A DNA stretch of 64,000 nt from Aquipluma nitroreducens. GTDB taxonomy: Bacteria > Bacteroidota > Bacteroidia > Bacteroidales > Prolixibacteraceae. A program made the translations under genes and the position numbers. Within the stretch, counting starts at the first letter, position 1; each line of letters begins with the position of its first letter. Location of the stretch: assembly GCF_009689585.1 (NCBI RefSeq), contig NZ_AP018694.1, forward strand, positions 4,827,501-4,891,500. The letters are read 5' to 3'. Below are positions 44,865 to 53,696 of this stretch, one piece after another. The notes below the pieces were generated by a model. That model had not been told where the DNA came from and did no database searches. It saw only the letters and a list, made by a program, of their open reading frames with translations.

Positions 44865-45207
44865 TTGATCATCCTTTAGGTTTGGTTAATCGTTGTATAA
44901 GGTTTCCGTTGTTAATGGACTTTTAAACAGCAAACCGGAAATCCAATTGTTTGGTGACCATTGAATTGGAATGCATTTTATTCCTGTGCTTTTCTGACTT
45001 TTGCCTCCATTATCTATGTACTAATTTCATTGAAACTGTATGAAATTTTCAATGACACTAAATTTCAAAAATTCACCCCATCCGAAGAGTGATTTTCCTA
45101 CCGAAAGTGAGATGGGAATTTTTCAGACTCTCTTCAGGTACTGGCTAAATCGAAAAAAATATAGAATTTACATTGATGATCATTTTGGCTTCTGGTTGGC
45201 AAAGAAT
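44865..45207. other. Intergenic stretch between the GH27 and DeoR genes
   Basis: These 343 bases hold the upstream region of the minus-strand GH27 gene. No -7 box could be placed with confidence. A plus-strand frame begins at 45040 but runs into the DeoR coding region and shows no family resemblance. Confidence 0.4.
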
Positions 45208-45993
45208 TTAGGCTATAATGACCTTAATATTTGCATCCTCAAGTCGCTTTTTATCGCTTTCCAGAATTCCTGAATCAGTAATTACAATGTTAATTTTATC
45301 GAGCTTACAAATAAAAGCAAGGCTTTTCCGAAGGAATTTGGAAGAATCGGTTACAACAATTACTTCACGGGCAACTTCAATCATGATTTGATTCATGTAA
45401 GCCTCCTCAATGTTTGGTGTTGAAATGCCATTCGAAGGGTCAAAGCCATCAACGCCAAGAAATACTTTGTCGACATAGAAATTTTTAAGATTTCTTTCAG
45501 CTAGCGGGCCAATAAAGCATAATGAATTTTTACGTAATACTCCGCCGGGCATAATCAAATTGATATTTGTATTCGAAACCAATTGATTAGCGATATTTAA
45601 AGCATTGGTAATAATAGTTACATTATTCAACGATGTCGAAAGGTTTTTTACGATTTCGACTGTAGTTGTACCTGAATCGATTATTACAGTGTCAGAATCA
45701 TTAATAAGCTTAGCCGCAACTTTGCCAATTCTGCTTTTTTCCGACATATTTATTTTGTTTTTTTCTCCCAGTTGCTGGTCAAAGCTTACTGTCTGATTTA
45801 TACTCATAGCTCCACCACGTGCACGAACTAAAAGTTTTTTCATTTCAAGTTGTTCCAAATCATTACGGATAGTTACTTCACTAACACCGAATTCTTTGCT
45901 GAGATCGTTAACAAAAACCTGATCATGCGCAGAAAGCATCTGCATGATTTTCATCCGTCTTTCAACTGTGTTGTGCTGATTAATTTTTCCCAT
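45208..45993 (-). CDS. DeoR/GlpR-family regulator (AgaR-like)
   Basis: A 261-residue protein. The N-terminal DeoR winged helix reads RRMKIMQMLSAHDQVFVNDL, SKEFGVSEVTIRNDLEQLE, KKLLVRARGGAM. The C-terminal DeoRC sensor domain contains IIDSGTTTVEI, TIITNALNIA, IMPGGVLRKNSLCFIGPLAE and VDKVFLGVDGFD. This domain binds sugar phosphates. It is divergent from the AgaS gene with a 253-base gap holding an AgaR-like box, so it probably represses agaS in response to an amino-sugar phosphate. Confidence 0.9.
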   Translation of the reverse strand: MGKINQHNTVERRMKIMQMLSAHDQVFVNDLSKEFGVSEVTIRNDLEQLEMKKLLVRARGGAMSINQTVSFDQQLGEKNKINMSEKSRIGKVAAKLINDSDTVIIDSGTTTVEIVKNLSTSLNNVTIITNALNIANQLVSNTNINLIMPGGVLRKNSLCFIGPLAERNLKNFYVDKVFLGVDGFDPSNGISTPNIEEAYMNQIMIEVAREVIVVTDSSKFLRKSLAFICKLDKINIVITDSGILESDKKRLEDANIKVIIA

Positions 45994-46190
45994 ATACTTT
46001 TTTTAGTTCCGTTGGTTGCTCAAAACAAGGGAGTTTTTCAACTGATTGCAAAGATAGCCAATAATTTTTTTATCTACTGAATTCAATTGTATTACAAATA
46101 TAAAACATATAAGGTAACGAAACTGATTTGACAACTAAAGAAAAGATAAAATAAATTTAAATGTAGTAAATTAAATGAAAAAAAAATATA

Positions 46191-46217
46191 TATATTTGTA
46201 ATGAAAGTAAACGAAAG
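46191..46217 (+). promoter_or_regulatory. agaS promoter with AgaR-like operator
   Basis: A TATATTTG -7 box (46191-46198) is followed by gaaagtaaacgaaag (46203-46217). Its reverse strand reads CTTTCGTTTACTTTC, close to the TTTCRTTTYRTTTY repeat bound by AgaR-type DeoR regulators. The box would lie over the transcription start. The DeoR protein encoded divergently is the likely ligand, by inference. Confidence 0.55.
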
Positions 46218-46246
46218 AATATTTACAAAAATTACAACCAAGCCCT

Positions 46247-47416
46247 ATGAATACGAATAAATCTTCCGATTCAGTTTTTTCGAAGCAGGATAAAACTTAT
46301 ACCGGGAAAGAGATTTGGAATCAGCCAGTATTGTGGCAAGAGATTTTTACCCAGGTCCAGCAGGAAAAACAATCTATCACTTCATTTTTAAATAAAGCAC
46401 TCCAACACAATAATTTAAATATTGTTATTACAGGAGCTGGAACAAGTGCATTTATTGGTCTTTCTCTTTCTGGTATTTATGGCCGAAAATCAGGAAAACA
46501 TGTGAATGCGGTTTCAACCACTGATCTGGTTACCCATCCTAACGATTATTTAAGCACTGACAGTCCGGTACTGTTAATATCATTTGCACGTTCAGGGAAT
46601 AGTCCTGAAAGCGTTGCGGCTGTTAGCATTGCAGATCAGGTTTGTTCAAAAGTGTTCCACTTTATTATTACCTGCGACGAGAAAGGCGAATTGGCAAAAT
46701 ACGACACCTATTCGCCAAAATTTGTTTTTGTTCTTCCTGAAAATGCAAATGATAAAAGTCTGGCCATGACCGGTAGTTATTCAGGAATGCTGCTGGCCGG
46801 ATTACTTATTGCAAGAATAAATGAAATTGATTCGCTGGCTCCGCAGGTCAACGTGCTTATTCAGTACGGTCAAAAATTACTTGGTCAATCAGAAATATTC
46901 AGAGAAATTGCCGAAATGAGTTTCGAAAGGGCTGTTTTTCTTGGATCGGGTCCTTTATTGGGAACAGCTACTGAATCTCATTTAAAATTGCAGGAACTTA
47001 CCGATGGAAACATCATTTGCAAAAGAGATTCTTTTCTTGGGTTCAGACATGGGCCCAAAGCGGTTATCAATAACAAAACGCTTGTTTTTCTTCTCTTTTC
47101 GAATCAACAGTATGTCATTCAATACGAAACCGACCTCATTGAATCACTTCATGACGGACAACAACCTTTATATACAGTTGGACTAATTGAAAGCGGTACT
47201 TTAAAAGCAAAAATTGATCGCGTTTTTGTTCTGTCCGATAAAGGAAATCAGCTTGATGAGGAGTTTTTGCCGGTTTGTTTTATTCTTCCTGCCCAAATGA
47301 TCGGGTTTTATAAATCGATCCAACTTGGATTGAATCCTGATTCGCCATCGTTAAGTGGCGCTATTAACAGGGTAGTAAAAGGTGTTTTAATTTATCCATA
47401 CGAAAATAAAGATTGA
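46247..47416 (+). CDS. agaS: AgaS-like SIS-domain sugar-phosphate isomerase/deaminase
   Basis: A 389-residue protein with two SIS domains. Domain 1 has IVITGAGTSAFIGLSLSG, VSTTDLVTHPNDYL and LLISFARSGNSPESVAA. Domain 2 has AVFLGSGPLLGTATESHLK, LQELTDGNI and FRHGPKAVI. This is the layout of AgaS, which deaminates galactosamine-6-phosphate (to tagatose-6-phosphate) or acts as an aldose-ketose isomerase. It is cytoplasmic. Control by the divergent DeoR protein fits GalNAc/GalN use. Confidence 0.9.
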   Translation: MNTNKSSDSVFSKQDKTYTGKEIWNQPVLWQEIFTQVQQEKQSITSFLNKALQHNNLNIVITGAGTSAFIGLSLSGIYGRKSGKHVNAVSTTDLVTHPNDYLSTDSPVLLISFARSGNSPESVAAVSIADQVCSKVFHFIITCDEKGELAKYDTYSPKFVFVLPENANDKSLAMTGSYSGMLLAGLLIARINEIDSLAPQVNVLIQYGQKLLGQSEIFREIAEMSFERAVFLGSGPLLGTATESHLKLQELTDGNIICKRDSFLGFRHGPKAVINNKTLVFLLFSNQQYVIQYETDLIESLHDGQQPLYTVGLIESGTLKAKIDRVFVLSDKGNQLDEEFLPVCFILPAQMIGFYKSIQLGLNPDSPSLSGAINRVVKGVLIYPYENKD

Positions 47417-48909
47417 TGAATCAGCTTATGAAAACCATTTTCTTTTATTTATTATGCGGATTACTTGGTCAGACATTTCTAATGGCTCAGGAAAATAATG
47501 TCATTATGAAAGTCAAACCAAAAGAAATTAACGATGTACTGACAAATCCGGGAATAGGATTTACAACCTTTCAACGTTTTAACGGAGATGATTTAAATGA
47601 AGGGATACGTTGGACTGAAGGTTTACCAATTGTATATCAGAACTTTGATGGTGACCTGACCAATAAAAACTACCCTCAGACAACTATTGCCTATTTCAGG
47701 GTAAACTGGCGATTTTTAGAACCAGAATGTCAACAGTATAACTGGCCAATGATTGATAAAGCCTTAAAAACAGCAGCCGAAAGGGGACAAACGTTGATGC
47801 TTCGCATTTCACCCTATGAAGCTGAAGCTGAAAAAGACGTGCCCGGTTGGTACAGGGAAATGGTTGGGCCAGAGAAACAACAGGGGATAGCAAAATGGAG
47901 GGTCGACCCCGAAGACCCCCGGTATATAAAATATTTTGGAGGGATGATCAAAGCCTTGGGGCAGCGGTATGACGGGCATCCAGATTTAGAATCTGTCGAT
48001 GTTTCATTTATCGGTTACTGGGGCGAAGGAGAAGGTTCCCATTTATTGTCTGATCCTTCGCGGTTGGCTTTAATCAATGCATATCTGGATAATTTTAAAA
48101 AGACAACCTTGACTTTCCAGCCGCTCAATGGTGATGCACCTGACCCTGGAGTTTTGGTTAATGGCACGAATATAGCCGCTTACTGGCCTGACGGGAGAAA
48201 CAATGGTACCGGAACTCAAATGCGTAATCTGGGTTGGCGTTTGGATTGTCATGGAGATTTGAGAAGAAGTGAATGGAACCACATGACTGATGTTTATCCG
48301 GAAGACATTATAAAAAGTGGAATGAGTGAAGCTTGGAGAAAGGCACCAGTTACACTTGAAATTTGCGGGACATTCTTAAGTTGGCTCCAAAAACAAAAAT
48401 ACAGTGAAGAAACTGTGGAATACATTTTTGAACAAGGCCTCAAATGGCATGTTTCTTCTTTTAATGCTAAAAGTTCAGCAGTACCAAAAGAATGGAGACC
48501 ATTGGTGGATAATTGGTTGAACAAAATGGGCTACCGATTCGTACTTCGCAGGTTTACTTACCCATCAGTTGTAACGGTCCAAGGCCAGTTGCGCATTACA
48601 TCATGGTGGGAAAACAAAGGAGTAGCACCTATTTATAAGGATTACAAATTTGCCCTTCGAATTAAAAATACTGAAAAAACAGTGATATTAAGTACCAGCG
48701 CCAATATTCTTAACTGGTTTCCTGGTGATATAGTCCATGACGAAAACCTGTATATTCCTCATGACATGCCTGTGGGAACCTATGAACTCGAAATTGCCAT
48801 CGTTTCCCCTGTTTCTTATGAACCTAAAGTGAAATTGGCTATTGATGGAGTAAATGAAGATGGCTGGTACCCAATGGGAAAAATAGAAATAAAGGAAAAT
48901 AAACAATAG
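47416..48909 (+). CDS. Secreted DUF4832 family protein (TIM-barrel glycoside hydrolase-like)
   Basis: From ATG 47416 the protein has 497 residues and a signal peptide (MKTIFFYLLCGLLGQTFLMA, then Q). The N-terminal DUF4874-like part has LTNPGIGFTTFQRF and YFRVNWRFLEPE. The DUF4832 domain includes SFIGYWGEGEGSH and ends in a beta-sandwich (SVVTVQGQLRITSWWENKG). Acidic residues in the barrel resemble GH42/GH5-type enzymes, but no activity is established to my knowledge. The start overlaps the agaS stop by one base, so the two are probably co-transcribed. Confidence 0.8.
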   Translation: MNQLMKTIFFYLLCGLLGQTFLMAQENNVIMKVKPKEINDVLTNPGIGFTTFQRFNGDDLNEGIRWTEGLPIVYQNFDGDLTNKNYPQTTIAYFRVNWRFLEPECQQYNWPMIDKALKTAAERGQTLMLRISPYEAEAEKDVPGWYREMVGPEKQQGIAKWRVDPEDPRYIKYFGGMIKALGQRYDGHPDLESVDVSFIGYWGEGEGSHLLSDPSRLALINAYLDNFKKTTLTFQPLNGDAPDPGVLVNGTNIAAYWPDGRNNGTGTQMRNLGWRLDCHGDLRRSEWNHMTDVYPEDIIKSGMSEAWRKAPVTLEICGTFLSWLQKQKYSEETVEYIFEQGLKWHVSSFNAKSSAVPKEWRPLVDNWLNKMGYRFVLRRFTYPSVVTVQGQLRITSWWENKGVAPIYKDYKFALRIKNTEKTVILSTSANILNWFPGDIVHDENLYIPHDMPVGTYELEIAIVSPVSYEPKVKLAIDGVNEDGWYPMGKIEIKENKQ

Positions 48910-48985
48910 GTTATATTGAAAAAATAAAAAAAAGAGTATTCTCTACAAAATAAAATATTATAAAGTCAGTGGTAATAATATAATC

Positions 48986-49852
48986 ATGAGGAACAAGAAG
49001 CATGATCAAGAAAATTTCGTGAAAATATTCAGAAGTGGTACAATTGATGGCATGGATTCGCCTGAAAATAGTTTTCCAAAGCGGACTTCAGCGCAAACTC
49101 AAGCTGTTAGCAAGTTGTTGCACCGGGTGATTATTAAATTTTTATTAGTCATTTTGCTTGTTGGTATCAAAAGCTTTAATTTGGAATTATTTGCCAGAGC
49201 GGATGATTCAAAAGCTTTAATAGTTAGAAAGTGCCCTGATTTTAAGGTTACAGGAGACGGCTCTGCTGAAAATTGGGCTTTGGCAGAATGGATGGTCCTT
49301 CCCCAACGTATTTTGTCTGGAGAACCACTAACGACGAAAGTAAAAGTGCTGTATTCCAAAACCGGCATCTATTTCCTTTTCAATTGCAGGGATAAAAAGT
49401 TGACTTCAACCATGAATGCTGATTTTATGGATCTCTGGAAAGAAGATGTTGTCGAAATATTTCTTTGGACTGATGATCAAACCCCCGTTTATTTTGAATA
49501 TGAGATTTCTCCTTTAAATTATGAATTGCCGATCTTAATATCAAACGAAAAAGGAGACCTTGTCAGGTGGATGCCTTTTCATTATGATAGTGATAGAAAA
49601 ACCCGTCATGCTACTACTGTCCAGGGAGGGGAAATGAGGAGTAATGCCGCAATTACGGGCTGGACTGCAGAATTTTTTATTCCTTATAAGCTCTTGAGAC
49701 CATTAAATAATAGTTTGCCAAAACCAGATACCAGATGGAGGGCAAATTTTTATCGGATCGATTACGATAGTGGTATCTCCGAATGGTCATGGCAATTGAC
49801 AAGTAAGACTTTTCATGACTTTGAGAAGTTTGGGTTTCTTGTGTTTGAGTAG
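48986..49852 (+). CDS. CBM9-like carbohydrate-binding protein with export signal
   Basis: A 288-residue protein. Residues about 48-68 are hydrophobic (FLLVILLVGIKSFNLELFA), and the mature domain looks like a family 9-like carbohydrate-binding module: DGSAENWALAEWM, KVLYSKTGIYFLFNCRD, LWKEDVVEIFLWTDD, FFIPYKLL and WRANFYRIDYDSGISEWSW. The 45 residues before the hydrophobic segment are unusually long, so a start at ATG 49052 is likely. It may bind glycans at the cell envelope for the neighbouring enzymes. Confidence 0.8.
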   Translation: MRNKKHDQENFVKIFRSGTIDGMDSPENSFPKRTSAQTQAVSKLLHRVIIKFLLVILLVGIKSFNLELFARADDSKALIVRKCPDFKVTGDGSAENWALAEWMVLPQRILSGEPLTTKVKVLYSKTGIYFLFNCRDKKLTSTMNADFMDLWKEDVVEIFLWTDDQTPVYFEYEISPLNYELPILISNEKGDLVRWMPFHYDSDRKTRHATTVQGGEMRSNAAITGWTAEFFIPYKLLRPLNNSLPKPDTRWRANFYRIDYDSGISEWSWQLTSKTFHDFEKFGFLVFE

Positions 49853-49905
49853 CAATTTATTTTTTGACGAACAATGGCACACTAATTTAACTCACAATGT
49901 TTAAT

Positions 49906-49976
49906 CTTATGAAACGAGCATGTTTGACAACAATCACAAAAACCAATGATCAAATACATGTGAGTTCCATCCGGCA
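49906..49976 (+). repeat. Dispersed repeat, copy 2
   Basis: This copy is inverted relative to 43542-43613. The last 21 bases (from 49956, acatgtgagttcc) match perfectly, and the preceding 50 bases match with gaps. It lies 53 bases after the CBM9-like gene. The two copies bracket the GH27-DeoR-AgaS-DUF4832-CBM9 block. Confidence 0.55.
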
Positions 49977-50040
49977 GTTTTGCCGATCAATGTAAAAATT
50001 TATCACCAATTGATATTAAACTTACTAAAAATTTGTACGG

Positions 50041-51108
50041 ATGAAAATTTTATTGTTTTCATTGTTTTTTTCTTCAATCATGTTTTTGTCGCAGGCGCAG
50101 CAACGACAAATGAGAGCTTCTGGTTTGCAGGACTCACTGCTTCTTAAAGATTACAGGCCGCAAACCATTTTTAAGAATCCCAAAACTCTTATTAAAAGGG
50201 CAAAATATCTTGCCATTGATATGCACATGCATGCTCCTGTCGGGGGAAATCTGGATTCCATCGCTATTGTACAGTTGAGAAACATGGATGAAGCAGGCGT
50301 TCAAAAGACAATCCTCTTTTGTGGAATAGGGAAAACATTTGATAAGTATGCTGCCGTTTATGGGAAATACGCCGATCGCTTCGAACTCTGGTGTGGGCTT
50401 GATCTTACAGGCTCTGGCCCCTCAACAATAGCCGAACTGGAAAGATGTGTAAAGCTTGGTGCCAGTGGAGTTGGTGAGATCAGTGATAAAGGTAAGGGAC
50501 TACCTGGTAGCCCGGGGATGCACATCGATGATCCGCGTATGGACCCTGTTTTGGAAAAGCTTGCTGACCTTAAATTGCCAATCAATCTCCACATCGGAGA
50601 TCCAAGATGGATGTATGAGCCGATGGACGAACATAATGACCTTTTATTTGAGTCATACTATTATCGGCTAGACAACCAGAAGGATATTCCAGATCTTACA
50701 GAAATGGTCACTACCATGGAACGCGCCTTGAAAAAACATCCGCGAACCACTTTTATTGCATGCCATTTTATGAACCAGACGTATGATCTGGACCAGCTTG
50801 GGAGAATGTTCGATAAGTATCCGAATCTGTATGCTGATGTATCTCAGAGAGAGGCTTACGTGGCGGCTATCCCCAGGTTTGCTAAGCAATTCATGGAGAA
50901 GTATGCAGACCGGTTATTGTACGGTACCGACCAGAGTTACAACCTGTCAATGTATCGGAATACATTCCGTATATGGGAGACACTTGACGAGCACTTCTAC
51001 GCGTGGGACGTATCGAATACGCCTTGGCCCCTCTCCGGGTTGGGGCTCAGCGATGCCACACTTAAGAAATTCTACCGGGAAAACGCATTGAAGATTCTGA
51101 AAAATTAG
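50041..51108 (+). CDS. Secreted amidohydrolase (amidohydrolase_2 family)
   Basis: A 355-residue protein with a signal peptide ending LSQAQ. The TIM barrel shows the metal-binding IDMHMHAPVGG (His-x-His) near the N-terminus, INLHIGDPRW, FIACHFMNQTYD and LLYGTDQSY (Asp). Family members are decarboxylases and lactonases such as 2-pyrone-4,6-dicarboxylate hydrolase. A lactone made by oxidising a sugar could be a substrate here, given the downstream oxidoreductases. That is inference. Confidence 0.82.
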   Translation: MKILLFSLFFSSIMFLSQAQQRQMRASGLQDSLLLKDYRPQTIFKNPKTLIKRAKYLAIDMHMHAPVGGNLDSIAIVQLRNMDEAGVQKTILFCGIGKTFDKYAAVYGKYADRFELWCGLDLTGSGPSTIAELERCVKLGASGVGEISDKGKGLPGSPGMHIDDPRMDPVLEKLADLKLPINLHIGDPRWMYEPMDEHNDLLFESYYYRLDNQKDIPDLTEMVTTMERALKKHPRTTFIACHFMNQTYDLDQLGRMFDKYPNLYADVSQREAYVAAIPRFAKQFMEKYADRLLYGTDQSYNLSMYRNTFRIWETLDEHFYAWDVSNTPWPLSGLGLSDATLKKFYRENALKILKN

Positions 51109-51372
51109 GTAAGTTAAAAGTAACCGACATCAACAGGGTGGAAAGACGGGCGGAATCGTGACAGAACATCCAACCAATTAAGTGAGAGGTTAAGCCCATA
51201 ATGGCCTGCATGTGAAAATTGACCAGAGGGATGATAACAGATTAAAAATATTTGCACGAGAAGGATTTTTGAAGCTGAATATAAGAGGAAGAGTTTTAAT
51301 TAACGGATGTGATTGGTTTCAATATAAATCAAATGATAGATATTCAAAATGGCTAATCAAGATTTAATCTTT

Positions 51373-53637
51373 ATGAAAAAAAAACAAATATTTTACAGGG
51401 CGGGTTTTAATTATTCGAATTTATTCAAAATAGTTTTCACTTTAGTGTCAATTATATTGCTGATTAACAACCAAATTAAGGCTCAGGATAAAGTTAGTGT
51501 TATAAATGAACTTGATGTGATACATTCAAAGGAAGGAGGAGGAAAAGATAATGCCTGGATTCAATTCAATGATGCTCCTAATTCATTATATCACTATATT
51601 GCCGGACAAGCTTATCCTTTACTTGATCAGCGAGTCAGCTTTGTAGTCGGTTTGCACTCTCTTTCCGATTGGCAAAAAAGGCAGGAATTTTTGCGTAAAA
51701 CCTTGTTAGATATTGTAGGGCCTTTCCCTGAGAAAACTCCCTTAAATGCAAAGATCACCAGAACTATTGAAAAGGATAGTTACAGGGTAGAACATATAAT
51801 TTATGAGTCTCAGCCCGGTTTATATGTTACATCATCTATGTTTATCCCTCATGGACTTAAAAAGGGTAATAAAGTTCCATGCATTATCTTTTGCAGTGGA
51901 CATTCAGATAATGGATATCGCTACTTATCATACCAGAATATAATACTTAACCTGGTAAAAAAGGGATTCATCGTATTCGCATTTGATCCGGTTGATCAGG
52001 GAGAGCGTCTTGAGTATTTTGATCCGCAAACCAATATGCCTAAACCTGGTGGATCAGACTCGTGGCACTCATATAGTGGAGCTCAGGCATTGATAACAGG
52101 AAGTTCTCAGGTTAAGTATATGATGTGGGATGGAATCAGGGCTGTGGATTATGTCCTCACAAGAAGCGAGGTGGATCCTGCCAGAATAGGGATCACAGGT
52201 ACCTCAGGCGGAGGAACACAATCTGCTTTTATAGCCGCACTTGATGATCGTATATATGCAACTGCTCCTTCATGTTTCATTACCAATTACACCAGAATAT
52301 TTCAATCCATTGGACCTCAGGATGCTGAACAAAACATGTTTAATGGAATACTGAGTGGATTAGATCATGGTGATCTTCTTTTGGTTAGAGCACCAAAACC
52401 TGCTTTGATTTTAGCCACTACGGAAGATTTTTTCAGTATTCAGGGAGCCAGAGAGACTGCAAAAGAAGTGTCAAACATGTATAAGGCCTTTGGTAAAGAG
52501 GATAACTTTAGTATAGCTCAAGATGGTGGACCTCATGGGACAACCCCCAAAAACAGGGAAGCAATGTATGCTTTTTTTCAGACATCTTTAAATAATCCAG
52601 GCAATCCGAAGGAAGAGAAAGTTGAACCGTTAAGCACTGAGGAGATGCAGGTAAGCAAAACGGGACAGGTTTATACCTCTTTTAGGGGAGAAACTATTTT
52701 CAGTTTGAACTGCAAAGAGTCAGAAAAATTGGTTGCAAAATTACAATTTTCCAGAAATGATCTTTCCAGACATCTTCCCGAGGTATTAGAATCAGCTAAA
52801 AAGCTTTCTGGTTATCAAAATCCATTAGTAACCAGTGAACCGGTTTTTACCGGACGTATTCAGCGGGATGGTTATGTGATTTATAAGTATTTTATTGCTG
52901 GTGAGGGTAATTATATTATTCCTTATCTGTTAATGGTACCAGATAAGTCAAACAATAAAGCTCTGATCTATCTTCATCCTTCAGGCAAGTCAGCCGAAGC
53001 TTCTGTTGGTGGCGAGATGGAATGGTTTGTTAGGAATGGTTTTACAGTGCTGGCTCCGGATATGATTGGAGTTGGTGAAATGGGACCGGGGGATTTTCAC
53101 GGAGATTCATATATTGAAGGTGTCTCCTTTAATGTATGGTTTAGTTCCATGCTTATTGGAAGAAGTATCGTGGGAATTAGAGCTGGTGACGTTGTAAGGC
53201 TCACTCAATTGTTGAAGAAAAACATTGGAATAAGTGAGGTTTATGGATTTGCAAGAAAAGAAATGGGGTCGGTATTGTTGTATGCGGCAGCTTTTGATCC
53301 GGCAATTACCAGGATAGCCCTAATAAAACCTTATTCCTCTTACCGATCTATTGTTATGAGCCGCTTTTATAATCCCGCGTTTATTTATAGCACTGTTCCA
53401 GGAGCTCTTAAGGCTTTTGATCTTCCTGATCTTGAAGCCAGTCTGGCACCAAGGAAGTTGATGATGGTAAGTGTTACAGATGCATCGGGGTCTACTGTTG
53501 GTATTGAAGATATTAATCAAGATCTGGACATAATTAGAAATGCTTATCATTTCAGAAATGTTGATGGACAATTAAACATTGTATCCCCGAAGCCAAATGA
53601 AAATCTATGCAATTTTTTTTCGAAATGGATCGAATAG
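51373..53637 (+). CDS. Secreted tandem alpha/beta-hydrolase (acetyl-xylan-esterase type)
   Basis: From ATG 51373 the protein has 754 residues with a signal region ending IKAQ. The first alpha/beta-hydrolase domain (about 80-410) has CIIFCSGHSDNGYRY, FDPVDQGERLEYFD and the nucleophile elbow ITGTSGGGTQS (Ser). The second (about 500-754) has LIYLHPSGKSAEAS and FTVLAPDMIGVGE but reads ARKEMGSVLL where a GxSxG elbow is expected, so it is probably inactive. Likely role: removal of acetyl or other acyl groups from glycans. Confidence 0.82.
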   Translation: MKKKQIFYRAGFNYSNLFKIVFTLVSIILLINNQIKAQDKVSVINELDVIHSKEGGGKDNAWIQFNDAPNSLYHYIAGQAYPLLDQRVSFVVGLHSLSDWQKRQEFLRKTLLDIVGPFPEKTPLNAKITRTIEKDSYRVEHIIYESQPGLYVTSSMFIPHGLKKGNKVPCIIFCSGHSDNGYRYLSYQNIILNLVKKGFIVFAFDPVDQGERLEYFDPQTNMPKPGGSDSWHSYSGAQALITGSSQVKYMMWDGIRAVDYVLTRSEVDPARIGITGTSGGGTQSAFIAALDDRIYATAPSCFITNYTRIFQSIGPQDAEQNMFNGILSGLDHGDLLLVRAPKPALILATTEDFFSIQGARETAKEVSNMYKAFGKEDNFSIAQDGGPHGTTPKNREAMYAFFQTSLNNPGNPKEEKVEPLSTEEMQVSKTGQVYTSFRGETIFSLNCKESEKLVAKLQFSRNDLSRHLPEVLESAKKLSGYQNPLVTSEPVFTGRIQRDGYVIYKYFIAGEGNYIIPYLLMVPDKSNNKALIYLHPSGKSAEASVGGEMEWFVRNGFTVLAPDMIGVGEMGPGDFHGDSYIEGVSFNVWFSSMLIGRSIVGIRAGDVVRLTQLLKKNIGISEVYGFARKEMGSVLLYAAAFDPAITRIALIKPYSSYRSIVMSRFYNPAFIYSTVPGALKAFDLPDLEASLAPRKLMMVSVTDASGSTVGIEDINQDLDIIRNAYHFRNVDGQLNIVSPKPNENLCNFFSKWIE

Positions 53638-53696
53638 AATTTTAAGATTCCTGCAATATTAAAATGATTGGGATTCAAAAAATAAGCTAATAAATT

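Noticed and set aside
45040-45273. Plus-strand ORF of 77 codons
   Set aside because: It overlaps the end of the DeoR gene on the other strand and shows no family resemblance.
51109-51372. IS21-like sequence (aaaattgaccag) in the gap before the tandem hydrolase
   Set aside because: Only about 10 bases match the IS21 end repeat, with no second box at 24-base spacing, so it is likely chance.
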